Assembly: GCF_024586455.1 (NCBI RefSeq)
Contig: NC_065922.1
Span: forward strand, 29,446,089-29,510,088
From: Bactrocera neohumeralis
Lineage: Eukaryota; Arthropoda; Insecta; Diptera; Tephritidae
Reading direction: 5' to 3'
Length of the DNA stretch: 64,000 bases
A model generated the notes under the pieces. It worked only from the letters and a program-made list of their open reading frames with translations. It was not told the DNA's origin and did no database searches. The position numbers and the translations under genes are program-made. Position 1 is the first letter of the stretch. Each line of letters begins with the position of its first letter. Positions 56,705 through 64,000 of the stretch are shown one piece after another.

Positions 56705-58085
56705 TGAAATGTCTTAAACAGTTGAATTAACGCTTGAAATGCGAGACAAAATCACTGTATTTTAATATACACCCAACTTATAAATATATACTTATACATT
56801 TTCACAACTCAAGCTTATGCCCTGGCACACAGGGTATTATGAAAAGCCACCGAATGGCACTTGAACAGCAATCTGTCCTCGATTTACTATGCTCTTTAGT
56901 GCCAGCTGTTGCATATGGAGGCCCATTAAGCCAAAAAACCAGACTAAAAAGCAGTGTGTTCTCACAAATACAAACACGCACACATACACACTTACAGGGA
57001 GGTAGGCATATGGGGCCATAATCGTAAAAAACTTTGCCAGCCAGATGAAGACGTTACCTGTGCACACATGCGTAGCGCGGCAATTAAGGCAAATATTACT
57101 GAGACACGATTTCGGCAATTAGTGCAATAAGAAAGAAGGCATAACAATGAAAATGACGAAAAAAAAATAAAAGAAATACTTTCACACACAAACGTATTTC
57201 CAAATCTTTGCTTACAGTCTTTTTTCGGCTTAGCAAGGCCATCACACACACATTCACCCATTTGCATTAGGTATTGTTCTTCATTGTTGTTGTAATAAGG
57301 CTGACAAACTGTCAGTTAATTGCTATAATCTCTTAAAATACAAAAGGTACGAAGATAATGTCGATGCAGAGCGAGAAAAAAGTAGCATTGACAGGCCGAA
57401 CAATGGCAAGAAAAGCAGATAATAATTATGTCATGAAAATATCGTGAAGAATACAGAAAACGTAAGAAAAGAAATGAACTATTGATGATGTGCTTGGTGA
57501 CTAAGTTACTGCATTGGGCAGCGTCGAAATAATAACAAAAGCTTTTTATGGCATTGCCATTTGCTCGACTTATGCCGCTAAGCTGCCTTGCCGAAAAGTC
57601 TGAAAGTCGCACAAAAGTAAAATTGGTTGTGTGGGTGAATGTCTCAGGACTGACTTATGCAGCAAAGAATTATGGCTGCTTAATAATAGCAATTTTTGTA
57701 AAAGTTATGGCTGGTATTGTTCAGCTGACGAGATTAGATGCCTTATTTTTGGACATAACGAGCGGTCATATGTCAATGGTTCCGAACAATGTGGACTTCG
57801 ACTTAAAGATACGCAAATAGTTGTATGCTTATATTTATATATATACGCTTATGTTCCAATTTTCATTAAGAGCGGAGTGTGTTTTGTGAGTTGAGGTTCG
57901 AAAAACTCTAAACACGACCATAACGAGACTTAAAATTAGTATTTTTGTATCAGAGCCTTAGACATACCGCTTTTCTGTGCTTAGCCTTTGATATACCAGC
58001 AAGGCTTTTCCAGATAGAGTTAGTTAGACAAGTGAACAGCTTGTCTTTATACCATAAGAGAAGCAATCTATGCAGCATGATAAAG
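56705..58085. other. Unique island with a Cys-rich open frame
   Basis: CA words occur near 56975-57000 and 57180. A plus-strand frame open from 57604 to 57894 without ATG reads CVGECLRTDLCSKELWLLNN, then SNFCKSYGWYCSADEIRC. Its seven to eight Cys are spaced like a disulfide-rich exon, but no family is recognised. Other frames (57548-57820) overlap it, so coding status is open. Confidence 0.25.
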
Positions 58086-58089
58086 CACT

Positions 58090-58825
58090 TCTTTTTATCG
58101 CAACGTGGAGATTCTAAGTGAAGCCAGGTCCCTCGCCACCTGGTCTTTCCAACGGAGTGGAAGTCTTCGTCTTCCTCTGCTACCCCCGGCGGGTACTGCG
58201 TCGAGTACTTTCAGAGCTGGAGTGTATTTTTCTATACGTACGACATGACCTAGCCAGCGTAGCTGCTGTCTATGTCAAAGTCATCGTATAACTCATACAA
58301 CTCATCGTTCGATCGAATGTGATATTCACAGTGGTCAACGCGCAAAAGACGATAAAGCTTTCGCAGAACCTTTTCTCGAAAATTCGTAACATCGACTCAT
58401 CACGCATTGTCATCGTTGGGGTGGGACGACGGTTTGTTTGATGACAGGAGATATTTCGTCTTGCCCTCGTTCACCGCCAGACTCATTTACTTTGCTTCCT
58501 TATCAAGTCTTGAGAAAGCAAAACTAACTGTGCGGATGTTGAGGCCAATGATATCAATATCATCGGCGTACGCCAGCAGCTGTACACTCTTATAAAAGAT
58601 TGTACCTGCTCTATTAAGTTCTACACCTCGTAATATTTTCTTCAGCAGCAGATGGAAAAGGTTGCACGATAGGGAGTCGCATTGTCTGAAACCTCGTTTG
58701 GTATCGAACGGCTCGGGGAACTCCTTCCTGATACTGACGGAGCTTTTCGTATTGTTCAGCGTCAGTTTCCGCAGCCGTATAAGTTTTGTGGTGATATCCG
58801 AGGCTGTCGATTAGTTTTCATTGAT
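58090..58825 (-). pseudogene. RTE-like non-LTR reverse transcriptase remnant
   Basis: Minus strand from 58825: KLIRLRKLTLNNTKSSVSIR then FDTKRGFRQCDSLSCNLFHL (motif B, 58730-58660), SVQLLAYADDIDIIGLNIRT (motif C, YADD at about 58578-58545) and MSLAVNEGKTKYLLSSN. After a deletion come LYRLLRVDHCEYHIRSNDEL, a gap, and the C-terminal QQLRWLGHVVRIEKYTPALK, GGSRGRRRLPLRWKDQVARD, ending near 58096. The palm is present but broken by stops. The plus-strand frames at 58407-58595 and 58682-58948 are shadows. Confidence 0.85.
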
Positions 58826-58831
58826 AGTGTT

Positions 58832-58985
58832 TTTTACGTGGCGGTTTCCAACCCAGCACACAACCTTGTGGAGGAGATGTATCGCCATCTCAATTTAGCA
58901 TGCCTTCAAACGGATTGTCTTTGGCTACCCAGAGAATACTTAGTCTAGGACCGGAAGTCATAAGCTGCTTGAGCCATATGTAAAA
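58832..58985 (+). repeat. Interspersed repeat R, copy 2
   Basis: It matches 29270-29410 in inverse orientation over most of its length (ttttacgtggcggtttccaa; cagcacacaaccttgtgga; ggctacccagagaatactta; ggaccggaagtcat). It abuts the RTE-like RT remnant. Confidence 0.75.
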
Positions 58986-59404
58986 TATTTGTTTCTGGCC
59001 ACTCTCAAGTAAATGGCTTTCGGAGAACTTTCCTTACTTGCGTGAACTTCTACACATGACTTCATCCTCCAATAAACCGCTTACTTCGCAGAAAATGAGA
59101 CGGTCGGTAAAGTGCAATACATTAATCTGAGCAGGGTTTCTTCAATTCTCAATACAAAATCGAATATTCAGTTCAAGCTACATCTTTATCTTATATCCAT
59201 ATTCCGGTGAGGGCGTTCTACTTCCAACAAATGGTAAGATCTGGGCCATAAGACGGGTGAGGCTTCCCAGCCGCTATTTACCGAATAGTTTTCAACCTGT
59301 CATACAACATGAGGCCAACATTTATCATGGTTGAAAAATGTTGCATAGTTTTGAGTTGCAAATTTCTGGTGTTTTTTCTGCAATACTGCAAAAATGGAAT
59401 TGAT

Positions 59405-60600
59405 GATCTTATACCGTATACCTTATACCTTATACCTTGTACCTTATATCCTTATACCTTGTATACCTGGGAATTTATTTGCTTGTTATATCTTATTGAT
59501 CCACCTTATACCTTATACCTTATACCTTAACGAGTTATCTGATGTCAAGCCGAAATTTTATCAAGATCGTCTTAACGTATTTTACCTTCAATACATATGA
59601 AGTCCCGATTTTCTTGCGTTTGAAAGTATTCGGCGGCTTTTTAACGTTTAAGAATGCCTGCTAGAATGACTCCCAAAGTTTTTGTGAGCTCATATTTTAC
59701 TTGGCTATAATCTGCTGCTTTACTGCTTATACCTTTTTTTGTTCATAACCTTATACCTCACACACCTGCGAAAGACGTGTGAGGGAAGAACGAAGCTTGA
59801 AGATATAGAGCTTTTTACAGATGGATTAAAGTTATAGAGAGGTTTAAAGGTGGATATTTTGTTGGAAGCTTCCATCAACTCTTTTTACCTTCCAAACCAC
59901 TGTATACCTTTTCAAGCAAACGTAGTTTCAAATTACAGCAGATGCACTGTTCCGAAATTTCTTCAGAGGAGTGTGTATTCACTCTGATTGCGAAGCCAAT
60001 GAGCGTGCCATGAAGGGCAGCTTTACCCTAATTTTAACTGATTTGACCGGTGCAACTACAGTAAGATCGGTAAACACTGGCAGAAGAGAATGCAGAAGGG
60101 AATTTAAGAGATCTTCTGAACTACTTCTTCATAGTAAAGTCAATCCCGTTGCAATTGTAGATGTTCTAACCAGACCCTGTCCAATAGGTTCGCATGCCAA
60201 AGCTGTATGTAGAAAGGCGAGGTTATACCTTATTTTTCCTCTATTCCTTATATGAAAATATCTTATAGGCATAGCTTATCGTAACGATTCAGGCTTATAC
60301 CTTAATAAAGTTGTATTAAGTTCAAAAGCTACGATCTATTATAATCTGGTGATCCATTTTAGGGAGTTTATGGGTTACATAAAAGAGGAATATTTGTAAA
60401 AGTGAGATCTATCGATTAGATTAACTCTACAAACCAATACCTTATACCTTATACTTTTAGCTTATTTTTCCTTATTGACCTTAATGACATATACCTTATA
60501 CCTTATAACTTATACCTTATACCTTATATACCTTATACCTTATACCTTATACCTTATACCTTATACCTTATACCTTATACCTTATATCTTACACTTATCT
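59405..60600. repeat. TATACCT heptamer arrays, dispersed and tandem
   Basis: A main tandem run of the 7-mer (ttatacc) lies at about 60489-60586. Shorter runs occur at 59407-59465, 59498-59530, 59751-59760 and 60437-60455, with single copies scattered between. The Tyr-Leu-Ile-Pro-rich frames at 59309-59600 and 60475-60666 are by-products. A retroelement fragment lies between the runs. Confidence 0.9.
59960..60235 (+). pseudogene. Probable retroelement RNase H / C-terminal pol fragment
   Basis: The plus-strand frame 59971-60255 reads IHSDCEANERAMKGSF, like the S-D-x-x-A motif of RNase H. After a gap it continues RRECRREFKRSSELLLHSKV and VDVLTRPCPIGSHAKAV, which resembles the 'V..LTGHCPIG.HA.RLG' motif preceding the zinc knuckle in RNase H-bearing non-LTR pol proteins. 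It ends in heptamer-like sequence. The match is short, so moderate confidence. Confidence 0.45.
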
Positions 60601-60609
60601 CATATCAAA

Positions 60610-61685
60610 TATTTAGTATTTAATACTTCATCCATAATTTTTTTGTTAATTAATAACAGATTTTAAAAAATCTCTCTCCCTTTACTCATGTTTATTGATT
60701 CAGCACATTTTTCAGAAGAGATTTCAATATACATATTGAATATCACATGTACATACCTCCTACTTTTATTTTACACTGCGTATGTGTACATACATAGATT
60801 TGTAGAACTCAGCTTGAAAAAATTTCAACCCAAAAGCCGGTCGAAGCTAATGGAAATGGCCTCGAAAAGTATATCAGCTGTCGGTGGGACGAATTGCAAA
60901 TACAGCAAATAAATACGCACATTTGCGCATATCGCAGTGCAGTTAAAAAATCGTAAAAATCCCGTTAAACCCATCGATATTTCAATAATATTTCCAGCTC
61001 GGTTTGGCGCTTCACTTTCATCTTGAATACAAATAAACCCATACCGATGGCAGATATGCACTTTGCACTTTGCTGTCTGGAAATTCTGTAAAAAATATTT
61101 TCAAACGCAATTTTGCAATCGGATCGCTGCATTGTTGGAGCATTTGCTGCTCTTTACAGACAGCGTTATGATGGCGGCAACTGGCGTTGCCACATTTCAG
61201 CAACAATTTCCATAGGGCAATTGCGAATTGATTGGTGAGTGGAAAAGTGTGCTTTATATGCTATTGAGTTGAGTTTTTGCTCCAGTTAAATTCAGCATTT
61301 ACACTAGTTGGTATTCGGGGTGAAGGGTGCGTAGTAAGCTGTAATATGTATACATATTTGTACATATGCCGAACTATAAATATGTACGAGTATTACTGAA
61401 ATGGAGATGTTTCAATATTCAATATATGCAGTAATAATAGGTTGAAGCATAGAAATATTAGGTAATATTTTATATTTTTCGGTTTTCGAATTCAATGCTT
61501 TAGCGCCTTAAAGTATGCTTCAAATATATTTTTTAAGATTAAAATTATTATTTTTTTCATAACCACTTACAAATAAAGCTTGAAAAATAATATTTTCATA
61601 CACACATGTAAACAGTATATTAATATATATTATAATTTATCAATGCTATAAACTCCTCAGCTGCGTCTTAGGTGGTCCATTCGGA
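60610..61685. other. No confirmed gene; overlapping open frames
   Basis: Between 60810 and 61210 both strands have open frames of 60-90 codons (minus 61061-60825; minus 61206-61018; plus 60688-60912), with possible acceptors (ttccag near 61085 on the minus strand). Because several frames are open at once, none can be preferred. The rest is AT-rich with tacatatgtac-type words. Confidence 0.3.
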
Positions 61686-61689
61686 AAAG

Positions 61690-61929
61690 TCAATTTTGGG
61701 CAACTTTTTCGCAGCATTCCTTTCCACCGCGTATTGAGTAGCTCAAAAATATTCTAAGTAGCAAAAACCTGTGAACTTCACCCTTGGTAATGAAGTGCCT
61801 CTCACCGTAACTTGCGTCAACAGCATCTTTGAAAAATACGGTCAATGATTCCACCAGCATAAATGCATATGCATTTTCGGGATGCAGGTCACCATAAAAA
61901 TATTTTTTTTTTGCGATAATATTTTTCAT
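61690..61929 (-). CDS. Orphan 79-codon ORF, function unknown
   Basis: It opens at ATG (61929-61927) 13 bases after a possible acceptor (ggttttacag on the minus strand) and stops at TGA. Residues include YFYGDLHPENAYAFMLVESL, TVFFKDAVDASYGERHFITK, GEVHRFLLLRIFLSYSIRGG, KECCEKVAQN. Composition is protein-like with mixed codons and no low complexity beyond a Lys run at positions 7-9. I recognise no family. The first bases around the ATG are duplicated 216 bp upstream (see findings). It could be an exon, a fragment of an unrecognised element, or chance. Confidence 0.3.
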   Translation of the reverse strand: MKNIIAKKKYFYGDLHPENAYAFMLVESLTVFFKDAVDASYGERHFITKGEVHRFLLLRIFLSYSIRGGKECCEKVAQN

Positions 61930-62160
61930 TATTTGTTTGTAGCTGTAAAACCTTCAAAAATAGTTAATGCAGTGCAGCACTGTTCTGCTCGTTTTTAAAA
62001 AAAAGTTATGAGTTTTTATAATTTATCAATTATGAACGATGACTCTGTGTATTTACGTAACAGTCAACCTGTGATTTAATAATACCTCTTTCCCAAAGAA
62101 AGCATATCAAAAAGGTCGTAAATAATTTACCTTGTATATTTTCATTATTTGTTTGTAGCT
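61923..62160. repeat. Pair of 22-bp direct repeats 216 bp apart
   Basis: ttttcattatttgtttgtag plus ct occurs at 61923-61944 and identically at 62139-62160, each followed by (gt)aaaacc. The first copy spans the start codon of the minus-strand orphan ORF. Confidence 0.8.
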
Positions 62161-62170
62161 AAAACCACAA

Positions 62171-62900
62171 TTTATCTTTATCTCTGTGTGGGTCAGCATA
62201 AAATATGACTTTATCTTTACTTTATCTTTATCTTTATCACGTTTATAAGTATCATATATAATTTTTATATTATATCTTATATCTTTATCTTATATATATA
62301 TCTTTATGTATACATAGGTATGTGTTTTTATGTTGGCCTTTAAGTTATTGAACTTTAACTCATATGTGATAATATGGATATCTAATAAAAAATCTCAGGT
62401 GTTCGAACTGTAATGCAAAGTTTTGAATTTCCATTTCAACAAATTTTCTGCTCAATTGTTAATTTTGAAATAGATATTCCATTTCGAACCATGATTTATT
62501 TGTATATTATAATTTTTTATATTCTTTATCTTTATCTGTTTTATTATCTATATCTTAATCGTTATCTTTATCTTTATCTTTATCTCTATCTTCTTTATCT
62601 TTATCTTTATCTTTATCTTTATCTTTATCTTTATCTTTTTCTTTAACTTTAACTTTAACTTTAACTTTAACTTTAACTTTAACTTTAACTTTAACTTTAA
62701 CTTTAACTTTAACTTCTTTATCTTACTTTTAACTTTAAATTTAATTTAATTTTAATTTTAACTCTTAATCTCTTTAACTTTAATCTCTTAATTTAACTTT
62801 AACTTTAATCTCTCTAATTTAACTTAACTTAACTATAACTTGAATTTTTAACTTTAACTTAACTTTAACTTAACTTTTTAACTTAACTTTAACTTTATCT
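62171..62900. repeat. TTTATC hexamer tract passing into TTTAAC hexamer tract
   Basis: Short TTTATC runs begin at 62171 and 62209. A main run lies at about 62524-62640, then the unit changes at 62641 to TTTAAC, about 12 perfect copies to 62714. Decayed TTTAAC/TTAAC/TTTAATC variants continue to about 62900. The two units differ by one base. The frame at 62413-62646 (Leu-Tyr repeats) is a by-product. Confidence 0.93.
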
Positions 62901-62980
62901 TTCTTCTTTATTTATATCACATACATTCTTGCCTCTGTCTCTATGTCTATCTCTGTCTTCATATTTATCTATCACTGTCG

Positions 62981-63365
62981 CTATTTTTCTTCATCTTTAT
63001 GTTCATCAATGCTAATCTCAATTGCTAACCCTGTTATACCTTTTTCACGAACCAACAGATAAGGTACATTTCCTGGGAGGCAAGATATTTTATGCTCCTC
63101 TCTATAGCACGGACGGACTGAGTGGATGATGGAAATTGCCGCAGGTTCGCGAAAAGCTTTCCACTTGTCAGAGGACTGATACATAAATGCAGTCAAATTT
63201 TCGACCGTTAAACTACCGTCCAACTTTTTCTTATGTTTAGACACTAAGGACAATGAAAAAACACATGTTCAGAGTCTTCTATGGACTCTGTACGCATCGA
63301 AAAATATGGATTGACTTAATTTTGAAATTTGTGTAAATACCTTCTGAAGCACCCATGATCGCTTA
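62981..63365 (-). pseudogene. R1-type non-LTR pol C-terminal fragment
   Basis: Minus strand from about 63355: DHGCFRRYLHKFQN, a stop, VNPYFSMRTESIEDSEHVFF followed by HCP, the 'GCFr.YL......P.C....EDaEHv.F.CP' zinc-knuckle tail of R1-clade pol proteins (the first Cys pair is mutated). A frameshift leads into RKKLDGSLTVENLTAFMYQS followed by SDKWKAFRE near 63230-63120, the final helix region (L...LT.E.L...M..S...W.A). The frame then drifts to a stop at 62981. RT and endonuclease are absent. Confidence 0.75.
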
Positions 63366-63585
63366 TTATTTGGGTCAGGTGGAAATCCAGGTCCTTATAT
63401 TGCCTAGTTATCCACGTATAAGTCTTTGGGTCCGCCGTCCTTTCGTTGAGGTTTATCACCGTTGCTGCCACACAATTACGCTCTTCTTTCTCTCCTCTCT
63501 TTTTTTGATTTCTGTAAATGTTGCTCCTATTGCTGTGAGTCTAGGCACCGCATTTATTGGTCTGGCATACGTTTTATTTTTGGGT
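63366..63585. other. Sequence before the gap, unassigned
   Basis: It may continue the R1-type fragment on the minus strand, but no motif is clear. The plus-strand frame through the gap (63355-63822) includes undefined residues and cannot be evaluated. Confidence 0.3.
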
Positions 63586-63685
63586 NNNNNNNNNNNNNNN
63601 NNNNNNNNNNNNNNNNNNNNNNNNNNNNNNNNNNNNNNNNNNNNNNNNNNNNNNNNNNNNNNNNNNNNNNNNNNNNNNNNNNNNN
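63586..63685. other. Assembly gap, 100 N
   Basis: Exactly 100 N, the usual placeholder for a gap of unknown size. Features should not be read across it. Confidence 0.99.
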
Positions 63686-64000
63686 GTTTAATTTGTTTTT
63701 TTGCCAGTTTCCCAAAAAACGGGTTTAATACACTAGACTCGTCGGATACTGTTATCATAGACAAGTCTAAAAAACCGCTGCCAAAATTGCTGCTGCGTTT
63801 TGACCTAGCTTTTACAATATAATAGTAATTCAGTCCAAAATGATTTGCTCAGGACATTCCATCTCACTAACTTCAAAAAAATTTCGTTAATAAAGATTGA
63901 ACCAATTTTTTTTCGAAATTGGGGCAGTCGATAAAAAATGTGATATAAGTAAGAATCAGACGATAGAAAAGTGTGCTCCGATCTAAGTCCCTAACATAGA
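63686..64000. other. No supported gene after the gap
   Basis: The short plus-strand frame ending near 63822 (PKNGFNTLDSSDTVIIDKSK) is cut by the gap and not recognised. Confidence 0.3.

Noticed and set aside
59309..60666. Tyr-Leu-Ile-Pro repeat ORFs
   Set aside because: Translations of the TATACCT heptamer.
62641..62714. TTTAAC array considered as telomeric repeat
   Set aside because: Higher flies lack short telomerase-type repeats, the unit is not TTAGG, and it grades into the neighbouring TTTATC microsatellite.
59405..62900. Regular short repeats considered as a CRISPR array
   Set aside because: No repeat-spacer alternation with constant spacer length, no cas genes, and a eukaryotic sequence.
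63355..63822. 155-codon frame spanning the gap
   Set aside because: A third of it is N; the frame cannot be known across a gap of unknown length.
1..64000. Search for tRNA or rRNA genes
   Set aside because: I saw no convincing paired A-box/B-box with a foldable cloverleaf and no rRNA-like sequence; a tRNAscan-type search would be needed to exclude a divergent one.

Overview
This is a eukaryotic window from a higher fly (Diptera, Schizophora), most likely a tephritid fruit fly. That call rests on AT-rich sequence with CA/TG microsatellites, the absence of any compact gene arrangement, several mariner families, DD41D 'rosa'-type transposases (a type first described from a tephritid), and an interspersed repeat I associate with tephritid genomes (copies near 19.4, 24.2 and 43.2 kb, ending in a CTTCGGCTGCACCGAAG hairpin and a tataccctgttcag end). 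The species is inference. One 100-base run of N (63586-63685) is an assembly gap.

No complete host gene is visible. The window looks like intron or intergenic DNA: islands of apparently unique, somewhat GC-richer sequence (about 0.1-2.5, 7.2-8.4, 13.3-15.4, 18.1-19.4, 31.0-32.4, 34.9-35.5, 39.5-41.3, 46.8-48.2, 53.2-54.7, 56.7-58.0 kb) separated by decayed transposons. The best host coding candidate is a 3'-terminal exon at 20860-20985 (+): consensus acceptor, 41 codons of protein-like sequence, TAA stop. Weaker candidates lie at 43-94, 35259-35408, 57604-57894 and 61690-61929.

Mobile DNA by region. 4.3-5.2 kb: rosa-like transposase. 6.5-7.2 kb: the tephritid-type repeat, called T below. 8.4-17 kb: a cluster of mariner, Tc1-like and two head-to-tail rosa-like copies, followed by a 22-bp minisatellite at 17.4-18.1 kb. 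19.4-20.3 kb: T copy made of five ~153-bp units. 23.6-26.9 kb: repeats S and T and two mariners. 29.3-33.6 kb: rosa-like remnant and an RNase H-bearing non-LTR retrotransposon. 36-39.4 kb: a modular repeat (M), a Tc1 remnant, a 513-bp TIR-bounded element and a Hsmar/SETMAR-type mariner. 41.3-43.7 kb: alternating T-S-T-S-T block. 44.7-46.7 kb: two mariners. 50.1-51.2 kb: Jockey-type RT. 52.3-53.2 kb: TIR-bounded mariner. 54.8-56.7 kb: rosa-like and mariner remnants. 58.1-59.0 kb: RTE-like RT. 59.4-62.9 kb: TATACCT, TTTATC and TTTAAC simple repeats. 63.0-63.3 kb: R1-type pol tail.

Every transposase and RT seen has stops, frameshifts or deletions, so none looks autonomous. Three TIR-bounded mariners (10847-11751, 25585-26310, 52268-53203) have intact ends but have all lost the segment holding the first catalytic Asp, which makes them MITE-like derivatives. 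I found no CRISPR, operon, rRNA or convincing tRNA, and no strong evidence of a new biological system. The most useful leads are the uncatalogued terminal exon, the alternating repeat block, the internal ~153-bp satellite structure of T, and the orphan ORF at 61.7-61.9 kb.
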